Source: Prostheceraeus crozeri
Taxonomy: Eukaryota; Platyhelminthes; Polycladida; Euryleptidae
Direction of reading: 5' to 3'
DNA length: 64,000 nt
Assembly: GCA_907163375.1 (NCBI GenBank)
Contig: CAJQUW010005346.1
Coordinates: 124,001-188,000 of the forward strand
Positions 12,259 to 21,149 of this stretch are shown here, in pieces. The notes below the pieces were generated by a model. It was not told the DNA's origin. It did not search any database and worked only from the letters and a program-made list of their open reading frames with translations. Both the position numbers and the translations under genes were made by a program. Within the stretch, counting starts at the first letter, position 1, and every line of letters starts with the position of its first letter.

Positions 12259-12296
12259 GGAAGGCGCTGCCAGAGAAAATCATTCTCATTCTAACC

Positions 12297-15200
12297 ATGC
12301 AGTACACGTGTGAATTCTGCCGTCAGTCCTTCTCTCGCTTTCAAGACTGTATTGCTCATGGAGCAGCGGAGACGGGTCGCAACTATTGTTGGACATGCTG
12401 TAAATGGTATGGAGACGAACACGATTGCCGCGCGTTTAATTATGGTGATGACAATGACTTGCTGTGTTTGGATTGCGACGGACGTTTCGACGTGGAGGCG
12501 TACCATAAGCATGCGTGTGTAGGACGGTGTCGCTACTGTGATGCAGTGGTGAATGCTGAAGCGGAAGGATGGGATGAACATTTGTATCCCTACCTGTTTG
12601 AGTTCATGCAAGAGGGCGGTGCAGCTGTGGAAGAAGAACGGATCATGGACGGTCGTGGATATAATTATAGATTTACCCCTCATCAAGCCACGAATGAATG
12701 GAGGACATATTTAAATTCAATGTATGCGGACTTGTATCGTGTCATTGTGCAACAACACCCCCACGAGGATGTGAAAGTGTTTGTGAGTATGAAACTCAGG
12801 TTTGTCAAGATTGATATGTCGACGGGTGAAGAGGAAGTGAGAGACATCACCCCACCCTCATACATTCACGAAGGCGTCCAAGCACGTAACTTTGATACAT
12901 GGTTCCGTGACATGGTGTCAAAGATTGAAGAATTTATTGAAGACTATCGAGAAGACGGATCAGGATTTGCGGTGAAGGAAGTGTTGGAGTTACTAGTTCA
13001 AACAAGTTCCTTCCCTAATTTTCGCATGGGCGCACCCATTCCTATCCACCGAGATATCAAGCTCTGCAAAGGCATATGTGTGTTTGAGCGCAACACCTAT
13101 ACATCACATTGTTTTCAAGACAGTGTCCTCTATGCACTTGCCTACCAAGACAATCGCATTCCTCGACGTGCTAATTCCCACACCAAGAAAACCTATGACA
13201 GATATCTGAATGAGCTTCCTACAGTGCGCATGTTGAATTTGAACCAATATTATCATCTAGACTTTTCCATGATGACGTCAGAGGGGTTGATGAATACACG
13301 GGATATTCAGGAGTTCGAAAAGAAGAACAATGTCATTGTTCGTATCCACGTACATGACAGTAAAGGATTTGTGGGCCAATTATACCCGGTCCGTCAAGCT
13401 GTGAAGGAGAACACACGCATCGTTCATCTGGTGATGGTGACGCGGTACGATATGGAGGATCAGTCTGGACATTTTCTTCCCGTGACGGATTTTCAGAAAT
13501 GTGCTCGCATGTGGTATCGGAACATGAGCCAAACGCAAGTGAAACGTTTTGAAACATGCGAGTTATGTAGTTTACGATTCAATTTCTACGAGAAGGGGAT
13601 AAAGTATGGAAAGACAAAGGACATGGCGCACAAAGAACGTCTGGAACATCAAGCCAAATGCGATGGAGGATTTTTTCAGATGGAAACGACCCCGAAAGAT
13701 ACGAAACCGCACGAATTTATCGACCACGCGAAAACCACTCAACCCCTCGCTGTGATGTATGCGGACATTGAGAGCATGATTGATTCCGTGTCCAAGAAGC
13801 ATACGGCAGCGTATGTGGGATCCTATGTGGTGTGGCATCCGGCGCCGGACGTGAAAGAATCGGTGGTGGTCCATAAGGGGACGAGTGCATTCCTGCCTTT
13901 ATTACACACATCAGACAGGTGATCTTGTCTATGTTTGATCACATGGAAGCGACGAAGCGTAACATGACGCTGACGGAGGATGATATGCGGGACTATGAAC
14001 AGACAGCTCAATGTAACATGTGCGGATGTGATGTAAAACCCCAGAAGCAAGGTGAAAAGAATGGGCCTACGACAAAGGTGCGAGACCACGATCATATCAC
14101 GGGCAAATATTTGCAAACCCTGTGCAATGCATGTAACCTGCGACGACGTCAATCCCGGAACACATTAAACATCTTGTTTCACAATTGGAAGGGATATGAC
14201 AGTCACCAGGTGATTGTGCAAGGGTTTACCAAGCTGGATCACAAGTATAAGATCGAGCCCATTTATGTGTCAGGAGACAAGACGTTGGGAGTGACCATCT
14301 TTCTTCCCATGCCATCCAATACCCTATATAAAATCCGATTCATCGATTCATGTCAGTTTTTGAAAGACTCTCTAAGCAATTTGTCAACGACCATCAGTGA
14401 CTTTCCTCACTCAAATCACATATTGAGCAACGTCTATCCGAATTGCGATCACACATCTATTCGGAAAGGATATTTTCCCTATACATATTTTGACTGCTGG
14501 GATCGTATCCACGAGACTCAATTGCCTCCGAAGGAAGCATTTTACAATGATTTGAGTGAGAAGGAGTTGGAAGAGGATGAGTATGCTGTGGCACAAAAGG
14601 CGTGCACAGAGACGGGGTGCAGCACGTTTGAAGATTATATCCACTATTATTTGACAGTGGATGTAGCCTTGCTCGCAGACATCTTCGAACAATTTGGAAG
14701 TGAAATACGCGACGTGTCTGCATTGGACCCCATCCACTATTTCGGCACACCTGGCTTGACCTATTCAATTTTCTTTAAAAAGACACAGGTCAAGTTGGAG
14801 AAATTGCATGACGTGGATATGTACCGCGTGTTTGAAGCAGGGATTCGTGGAGGGATGACATTTGTGAATCAGCACCGCGCTCAAGCAGAAGAAGGTACTC
14901 ACCTGTTTTATGTCGATGCGAACAATTTATACGGTGCGGCCATGATGGGACCTTTGCCGAAGGATTGTTTTGCCTGGGTACGACCGGAGGTCTTGGTGGA
15001 CATCAACGACGAATGGGTGAGACGATACAATGTCAATGGCACCACAGGTCATGTACTGTGCGTCGATTTGGAGTATCCCCCACACGTCCAAGATGCCACG
15101 GAAGATTTACCATTGGCTCTTTACCGCGGGACGGCGAAATGGGAGGACATGTCTCCCTATATGCATGAACTATGGCAAGAGTTGAACGGGAACCGACCCT

Positions 15201-16250
15201 TTCATTCAGCCAACAAGTTAATGATGACGCACGAAAATCGCAAAGAGTATGTGGTACATATCGCCGCTCTCAAGTATTATGTGGAGAAGGGCTTACATAT
15301 CACCAAGGTTCATTACGGGATCTCCTTCAATCAAGAACCGTATATTCGCCCCCATGTTCAATACCATACGCAAGAACGCGCCAAGGCAACCACGAAAATG
15401 CGCCGCAATCTCCACAAGTTGATGGTGAACGCACTCTACGGCAAGACGATGGAGAATATATGGGAAATATGGGAAATATGGGAAGCACTATTTTGTACGA
15501 TCACCGAATTTATTTAGCAAATGGACACGTCATCCCTATTGCCAATCCTTCTTCAACATCAGCGACAAAGCCGTGGTGGTGAATGTGCGCAAGACCAAGG
15601 TAGACTTGAACAAGCCCATTAATATCGGGCAATGCATCCTGGACAACAGCAAGATTATTATGTATAAGCTGTTTGACCAGTGGAAAGCCAACAAGACGTG
15701 CACCTAAGTTCAGCTCATTGGTCGGGACACAGACTCCTTCTTCCTCAAAGTCCGCAGCCGGTATACACGCGAAGAAGTACTGCGTTCGTTTGAAAACATC
15801 CCAAATTTTATTGATACGGAGGCGAAAGGTGTTCTCGATACCTCAAATTATCCCGTGAGTCATCCAGAGAGACGTACCGAGAATGCGAATCGTTTGGGAT
15901 GTTTCAAGGACGAGTGTGTGGGGGATAGGGTGAAGGAGTTTGTATGTTTGAGTGCCAAGATGTACTCTTACATTGTCCTCAAAGGCAATGAGGAAGAAAT
16001 CCACGACTGTCACATGAAGGGAGTGTGTCAAGCAAAGAAGCGACAAGTGAAACATCAGAATTATGTGGAAGCATTTGAAAAACATTCAATTACCTCAGTG
16101 TCACAAACCCTCCTCCAATCCCAACACCACGTGATGAGAACAGTGACGCAAGTGAAGAAGGCCTTAAGTATCTGGGAGGACAAGCGGTGTTGGTATTTAC
16201 CCAATCAGAGTCTTCCATACGGTAACCATCGCCTATATGAAGAAGGGTAT
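12297..16250 (+). pseudogene. Protein-primed DNA polymerase B with N-terminal Cys/His domain (broken)
   Basis: This polymerase would copy the element from a protein primer at its ends. The N-terminal 100 residues form a Cys/His-rich domain (YTCEFC, CCKWYG, YHKHACVGRCRYCD) that is shared with the gene at the other end of the element. Then come exonuclease-type motifs (ILFHNWKGYDSH, FIDSCQFLKDSL), the polymerase A motif with DANNLYGAAM, the B motif KLMVNALYGK and the C motif DTDS. The C-terminal portion has the LGCFKDE and FVCLSAKMYS segments usual in Polinton polymerases. The gene is the first downstream of the left TIR promoter. It is broken in about three or four places. Confidence 0.9.
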
Positions 16251-16812
16251 CTACACCCCGCTCTCAAAAATGTCAAGGATCTGCAACCGCATGGTGGAGC
16301 TCACAGCATCCTCCGCAATACCACTGCAGACATTGTTACCGCAACTCCCTCTGGCCACATACCGAGCATCACGCCCTTGTCGAGTCTATTGGAAATGGAA
16401 CTCTTCGGTTGCTGTACAGATTTTTCCACGGGGGTGTATCCAAATTTTGGGCAACCACTCTCTGGAAACATACGATCGTATTTGTAAAGAGATGCGCCAA
16501 TTACTCGCCCCCTACGGATTGGACGTGAGCGACCCAATCACAAAATCCTGCACAGTTCAATGTCAATGGAACTATACAAAAGACCGCATGCAAACCATTC
16601 AACAGTTGCCATCGACATCGGTGATTTCCAACGAGCGCGGCCTGTTTCCCGGAACGTTAATACGCAAAGGTAATTTGCATTGTTCCTTCTTTTCCAACGG
16701 AAATGTGATTGTGACGGGTGTCTTATCGATTGCAGAAGCGGAATCGTTGGTGGAAGACATTCTCAAATCCCTATTCGAAGGAGATTCCCTCAATGAATCG
16801 GACAGCAACTAG
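16237..16812 (+). CDS. TATA-binding-protein-like protein
   Basis: 191 residues that seem to contain two related halves, as in TBP. The first half has SSVAVQIFPRGCIQILGN followed by a helix-like stretch. The second has GLFPGTLIRKG, then CSFFSNGNVIVTG and SIAEAESLVEDIL, the order seen in a TBP repeat (FPG...R, F.SGK...TGA, helix). TBP homologues are known in some large DNA viruses. The gene overlaps the end of the polymerase region by a few codons and the next gene by 20 bp, so it probably shares the left TIR transcript. The start at 16237 could instead be the ATG at 16270. The assignment is by eye and needs a profile or structure search. Confidence 0.5.
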   Translation: MKKGIYTPLSKMSRICNRMVELTASSAIPLQTLLPQLPLATYRASRPCRVYWKWNSSVAVQIFPRGCIQILGNHSLETYDRICKEMRQLLAPYGLDVSDPITKSCTVQCQWNYTKDRMQTIQQLPSTSVISNERGLFPGTLIRKGNLHCSFFSNGNVIVTGVLSIAEAESLVEDILKSLFEGDSLNESDSN

Positions 16813-17296
16813 TATCCCAACGTCGTGGGTTGTCGCAAGAGACCTGGGATATTCATTCAAAGCTATAGAAACTGTAACACATCTCAATGAAACGATCACC
16901 GCTGGTGAATTAGTGGATCGACTCATGGATCTCGATGAGCATGCTATGAATCACCATTTGGAGCGTAGGTGGATAGAGGATGACTCTCTGCTACACTGCA
17001 ATACAATGACATTGGCGCGATCTGGAGTGAAAAAAGTGAAAAAAGTGACTTTTGCAATGGATGTGTCAGATAACTCTTCCCATAAAAGTGACTTTAGAAA
17101 GAAATTAGAAGAAGAGACATTTCAATTATTATGTGAACGGAACTGTGTTACATGTTTTAAACAGGAACGGTCCCTTCTCTTTTTACCATGTTCTCATAAT
17201 GTTATGTGTTCTACATGTTATGTACCCTTTGAAACGTTATCTTGTCCCCTTTGTGATCAAGACATTGCTTCAACAGTCACTGTCTATCGTGCATGA
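16793..17296 (+). CDS. UBA-RING protein resembling the C-terminal half of IAPs
   Basis: About 167 residues from the ATG at 16793, which overlaps the stop of the TBP-like gene. Residues about 10-50 (ARDLGYSFKAIE, ITAGELVDRLMDLDE) look like a UBA domain. The last 50 residues form a C3HC4 RING: CVTC, then PCSHNVMCSTC and CPLC, followed by a short tail as in IAP proteins. No BIR domain is visible. The likely role is a ubiquitin ligase acting on host death or defence pathways. It is the last gene of the rightward left-end unit, followed by AATAAA at 17389. Confidence 0.7.
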   Translation: MNRTATSIPTSWVVARDLGYSFKAIETVTHLNETITAGELVDRLMDLDEHAMNHHLERRWIEDDSLLHCNTMTLARSGVKKVKKVTFAMDVSDNSSHKSDFRKKLEEETFQLLCERNCVTCFKQERSLLFLPCSHNVMCSTCYVPFETLSCPLCDQDIASTVTVYRA

Positions 17297-17388
17297 TGTA
17301 TAGTGTATAGTGTGCTATCACGAGTGACTGAACCTTGTACAAAACCTTGTGGTATTATCCTCTGTAAAAAGTTCAAAGGTTCCATTGA

Positions 17389-17394
17389 AATAAA
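17389..17394 (+). terminator. Poly(A) signal of the left-end unit
   Basis: AATAAA lies 93 bp after the RING gene stop, where the rightward and leftward units converge. Confidence 0.6.
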
Positions 17395-17414
17395 AATACA
17401 ATCATTGACATGAT

Positions 17415-18131
17415 TCATTTCTTTATTGACTTCAAAACATGGGATAATGTAGAATACAAATAGGAATAGACAATTTTATCATTGAAGGACAAGTAGGTTT
17501 GAATGAGTTCTTGATCTTTCTCGTGAGCATCCAACGTTCGAAAGAAGGTCAGTGCTTTATCCATAGACCTGTTAAAAGGGCGATGGTTTAAAAAGTAAGT
17601 ACAGTAAGCACCACAATAGGCTTTAGGACCTTGTATACGCAGAGGGCGACGATAAAAGGATAAGGTGTTGTCGATAACCACTCGGTCACATGTGGATAGT
17701 GAGATGGAGTGAGTCCATAAGAGTCAAAGAATTCGCACACGCGTTGATCCGCATTTTGATAAAAGGCCAACCAATGCTTGCCAGGTTGATGAGAGCGATC
17801 ACTATTGACAATAAGTGTCTTTGATTCCGGGGAATGAGCAGGAAGTAGATCAGCAGGAAACACACCTTGGAAGGGAACGTAAGAAGATTGGAGGAGGCGA
17901 TGAGCAAACGTTTGACAACTACACTGAATAGCACAGAGAAAATCATCTTCGCACATGCAGGCATTGAGTAAATGTTTCTCTTGTAATTGATTCATACCCT
18001 GCATGATTCCTTCGATTTCCGTGTTGCTTAACCATTCTCCCATTCAGCCAACGCTGAGCTTTAATGAGACGATGTTGATAAAGAGATGTCCAAGCGATAG
18101 GAGCAACGTGATACTCGGGTTCTTTCACCAT
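17415..18131 (-). pseudogene. Adenain-like maturation cysteine protease (broken)
   Basis: A Ulp1/adenain-type protease that would cleave virion precursor proteins. GKHWLAFY holds the catalytic His, CEFFDSYG the acidic residue, and GPKAYCGAYCTYF the Gln/Cys region around the nucleophile. The start chosen (18131) is the ATG that lies 34 nt after a TAAGTG motif, matching the spacing at other virion genes. The region begins 32 bp after the capsid gene stop. It looks broken in about one or two places. Confidence 0.8.
17422..17427 (-). terminator. Poly(A) signal of the leftward unit
   Basis: AATAAA on the minus strand lies at the very end of the protease region, about 30 bp from the signal on the other strand. 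The two units end almost tail to tail. Confidence 0.55.
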
Positions 18132-18159
18132 GTCTTATGATGATGTCAATGCGCGCCAA

Positions 18160-18165
18160 CACTTA
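18160..18165 (-). promoter_or_regulatory. TAAG-type start element before the protease
   Basis: TAAGTG, 34 nt before the ATG at 18131; it touches the capsid gene stop. Confidence 0.5.
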
Positions 18166-19530
18166 AATAGCGGGTGGGATATACGCACTGGAGATGACAG
18201 GATTCTCCGATGTGACGGAGAATTGTTCGTCATGAATGACAAACATTAATAAATCCATATTTTGCGTGGTCGTATTCTCAAATTGCAATTCCAGTCCATA
18301 TTGACGTGTATTGGTGGGTTGAACACTATCGATTTGTTTATCCAAGGTACAGTCAAAGGCGATAAAGTAACAGTATTTGGTAAAACTCTCCAAATCAATA
18401 CCACATGATTCATTCGTGTTATAAACTTGAATCGCACGATTGAATTGGCTGTAGGCAATCACGTCATCTTTGCAATTGATGGTGCCTCCTGTCATGATGG
18501 CTCCATTGGTGGTCATGGTGACTTGAGAGAGTCCATGCCTTTCAAAATAGAGTTTACGACTTCCTGGATCAAACCAAGAGTTACTGGGAACAACCGCGAA
18601 AAAGATGAGTTTAGGACTCAATAGAGCGGCCACATTGGAAAACGTCTTCTTTTGTATTCCACGTTCAATCGTTTGTCGTTGGACGGTCATGCCATTGTAG
18701 CGATAATAAATGGCTTCTGTCTTGCGTCGATTCGCAGTTTTCAATTGCAGTTCTGCATTCGGTGTGAGCATAGGCATATACAATTGGAAAGAGGTGATTT
18801 TGAACCTGTACTTTGTAGAGGTCGTCCCTGCAGCATGTGCCATATCATAAATGGCATATTCCGGTTTATTCAAGGTGAAAATGAGATCCAGTTGCATGCC
18901 TGGGGGCAGAGCAATCACTTGTTGGAACAAATTACATTTCAGGGGAAAGTCAAAGGTACGTTTAAATTTGTAGTCTACCCATTGTTTGAGAATGGCTTGA
19001 TTGAGTGCATTCTCTTTATCTGTAAACTCTACCGCCTTAGACTTTACCGTCTTCGTCCCTGCATCAAACTCCGTGTCATACATCACTTGAGGAACTGTAA
19101 ATCCTTGTGTGACCATGTGTGTATTCTTCACATCATTGGTATATTGTAAAAGATTGCTAAGGTAAGCTCTCAAATAATACAAGTCATTGCCTCCTTCAAT
19201 GGTGCGTTCATTCAAGCGGATAGTAATGTCGGAAAAGAGGGAGTGGGCCGTATTGTTGATAATAATTGCCTTGTCTGACGACTCACATGGCACGTCTGCT
19301 CCTTTAGCCGCATCATGTTTCATGAGTTGTACTTCCACGCGAAAATAGGCATTGCATACATCCATCCAATGAATGGCTAGTCGAGGGACCGTGAATTGAA
19401 TGGTACCGGGATTTTCCAATCCATTCACTGGTGTCAGAACGCTCGTATGCTGAGAAGTACTCGAGACATCGACTTTATCACTTTGGAATACATCGTAACG
19501 CGCATCCAATAAGGCAGGTGTTTCCGCCAT
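18163..19530 (-). CDS. Major capsid protein candidate (double jelly roll)
   Basis: 455 residues, unbroken. The N-terminal part has the pattern seen in Polinton capsid proteins: a Ser/Pro-rich lead, then NPGTIQFTVPR, a WMDV motif and an alternating beta-rich segment with NNTAHSLFSDITIRLNER and YYLRAYLSNLLQY. The rest is rich in beta-type segments without low complexity (for example CNLFQQVIALPPGMQLD). Length and position beside the protease fit a capsid role. In the particle it would form the pseudo-hexagonal shell. A TAAGCA element lies 32 nt before the start. A jelly-roll prediction would confirm the call. Confidence 0.75.
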   Translation of the reverse strand: MAETPALLDARYDVFQSDKVDVSSTSQHTSVLTPVNGLENPGTIQFTVPRLAIHWMDVCNAYFRVEVQLMKHDAAKGADVPCESSDKAIIINNTAHSLFSDITIRLNERTIEGGNDLYYLRAYLSNLLQYTNDVKNTHMVTQGFTVPQVMYDTEFDAGTKTVKSKAVEFTDKENALNQAILKQWVDYKFKRTFDFPLKCNLFQQVIALPPGMQLDLIFTLNKPEYAIYDMAHAAGTTSTKYRFKITSFQLYMPMLTPNAELQLKTANRRKTEAIYYRYNGMTVQRQTIERGIQKKTFSNVAALLSPKLIFFAVVPSNSWFDPGSRKLYFERHGLSQVTMTTNGAIMTGGTINCKDDVIAYSQFNRAIQVYNTNESCGIDLESFTKYCYFIAFDCTLDKQIDSVQPTNTRQYGLELQFENTTTQNMDLLMFVIHDEQFSVTSENPVISSAYIPPAI

Positions 19531-19556
19531 GCTTGATGGAACGGATGTCCTAAGAT

Positions 19557-19562
19557 TGCTTA
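19557..19562 (-). promoter_or_regulatory. TAAG-type start element before the capsid gene
   Basis: TAAGCA, 32 nt before the ATG at 19530. This is the most divergent copy of the motif. No TATA box is nearby. Confidence 0.5.
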
Positions 19563-19566
19563 GTTC

Positions 19567-20214
19567 TTAAAAGAGCATGCGTTGTTTAGCACCTCCGCGA
19601 TAACGCCCCATCAAACTTCCTTTCCCCCATTTCGTATGATGGGCAATGTCCACATGACCACGACGACGTTTAGGAGCAGGTGCTTCCACCCTATCCCCTT
19701 CTTCATCCGTGAAGACGCGTTTCCGACTCACTTTATTTTGAATAGCTTCTACAACACGTTCGGGAGCAGTCTGTCAAGTGCGTTTGGCGAGTGCTTTCAC
19801 ACCCTTTTTGAGACGATCAACTCCTTGTGCGGTAGAGCTGACAGCATCCGTGACAGCTTGTTTCGCAGAATTGAGAAACTCTGTCGTACGTAACGATTTT
19901 CCCAACGTTTTCTGTACCGTATGTACAAGTCCTTTTTGCGATGTTTTTTGCGATGCTTTTCGCGATGCTTTTCGAGAGGGTTTTCGAGAGGGTTGTCGAG
20001 ATGGGTTTCGAGATGTTTTTCTGGGAACTCTCTTTTTGAGTGATTTGGGCAGACGGATGGATGGTGTCTTGACACCAGTGACACGTGGTCTAATCATGCG
20101 TGTTTTCTGTCCAATCACTTTATTCCATCCACCTCGTTGCATAAATGAACCTCTTCCAAACAATCGTCCAGAGGAATGTTTTCGGTTACGGATTAAAAAG
20201 AGATTTGTCATCAT
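19567..20214 (-). pseudogene. Basic virion/core protein candidate (broken)
   Basis: The reading frame starts at 20214 and is strongly basic. FMQRGGW near residue 25 fits an adenain-type cleavage site. Next come a Ser/Arg/Lys repeat zone (SRKPSRKASRKASQKTSQK) and a helix-like segment. The downstream part is again basic and contains KRRRGH and RYRGG. A core or minor capsid role like adenovirus pVI/pVII is plausible from composition and location but not shown. It looks broken about once. Confidence 0.5.
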
Positions 20215-20240
20215 GTCTTGATGTGCTTGGGAAAAGACAA

Positions 20241-21125
20241 TTACTTAATTGCGCGACGTCGAAGATGCATTTTTACATAGGACCGTCCGTCTGTCATAGC
20301 GATGGGATGACCTTCATCCGACATGAGTTTGATTTCAATATCTTGCACATGTTGACTTTTCACAGGGAGATAGGTGACATTCTGGAATTCATGATGAATA
20401 CTATCTCCATAATCTTTCCCCGTGTAGGGAATCACACACATACAGTTTGTTTTCATACCCCCTACATAATGATAGCCTACAATATTACAATACAGGAGAA
20501 TATTGTAGGTAAAGGCATTCAAATTCAAAGGGGCAGTCGCTTGCTGTGAGGAGGTGAGTAAGTCTGTTTTAAACCCAAGAATATCTTTGAGAAAAGGATG
20601 GAGTTTCATACTGTAGTGTGGGGGTACGACCACTGAGACAACATGGACATGAGGCGCCAATGTAGTGATAGAAAAGTGCAAATTGTGTCCATGCTGTCGA
20701 TTCTGATTCAAACACTGCATCAACGTCTTCTCCGAATAAATACCGCGTGGAATGTTGAAGCGCGTAAACATGCCTCCCTGTTTTCCTTGTTTGTCTTGTT
20801 TGCCTTGCTCTCCCTGTTTGCCTTGTTCTCCCTGTTTGCCTTGCTCTCCTCGCGGTGAATCCGTTTTGATGGACATGATAGAGGACGTATAGACGGTCGG
20901 AATCGTCTCAGGATGATCCTTCAACGTCCCCACACTAAAGCTGACATCCACGGGTATTGTCTGCAGGGTATTAATAAAATTGACGACGGAGATACCGGCT
21001 TCCCATTGATCCCCATGGACCATGGGCATGGAAGGAACCAAGCGATTTTTGAAATGATTGGCTCTATTTTCAGGAAACAAATTGGGCTGAGCATTACTTA
21101 ACAAGTGAATCGTTTCCTCATGCAT
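20241..21125 (-). CDS. Minor capsid or spike-family protein with collagen-like triplets
   Basis: 294 residues. The N-terminus (ETIHLLSNAQPNLFPENRA) resembles that of the large protein starting at 24995. The C-terminal domain (YNILLYCNIVG, VGG, IEIKLMSDEG, DGRSYVKMHLRR) resembles the end of the same large region, so the two are paralogues. Around residues 90-117 there is a run of G-E-Q and G-K-Q triplets like collagen, ending GKQGG. Collagen-like triplets usually form trimeric rods, which would suit a spike. The family role (penton, spike or fibre) is uncertain. A TAGGTA element lies 31 nt before the start. Confidence 0.6.
   Translation of the reverse strand: MHEETIHLLSNAQPNLFPENRANHFKNRLVPSMPMVHGDQWEAGISVVNFINTLQTIPVDVSFSVGTLKDHPETIPTVYTSSIMSIKTDSPRGEQGKQGEQGKQGEQGKQDKQGKQGGMFTRFNIPRGIYSEKTLMQCLNQNRQHGHNLHFSITTLAPHVHVVSVVVPPHYSMKLHPFLKDILGFKTDLLTSSQQATAPLNLNAFTYNILLYCNIVGYHYVGGMKTNCMCVIPYTGKDYGDSIHHEFQNVTYLPVKSQHVQDIEIKLMSDEGHPIAMTDGRSYVKMHLRRRAIK
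20242..20247 (-). promoter_or_regulatory. TAAG-type start element before the basic protein
   Basis: TAAGTA, 33 nt before the ATG at 20214; it overlaps the stop of the preceding gene. Confidence 0.55.
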
Positions 21126-21149
21126 GGTTGAGTGTCACTCTGCCCCCAT

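Larger units (their letters stand above)
12069..12289 (+). repeat. Left terminal inverted repeat, element 1
   Basis: 221 bp matching the reverse complement of 37198-37418 except about one base near 12111. The outer part has no obvious signal. The inner part is packed with GGAGCAC/GAGCAC words and ACGCCCAC words and ends in a TATA box. The identity stops sharply at CATTCTCAT, just before the first start codon. Confidence 0.95.

Noticed and set aside
15172-15582. Alternative-frame protein within the polymerase region
   Set aside because: It overlaps recognised polymerase motifs in the main frame and has shadow-like composition.
19778-20221. Long plus-strand frame opposite the basic protein
   Set aside because: It is a Phe/Arg/Cys-rich shadow of the Ser/Arg/Lys codons of the minus-strand gene.
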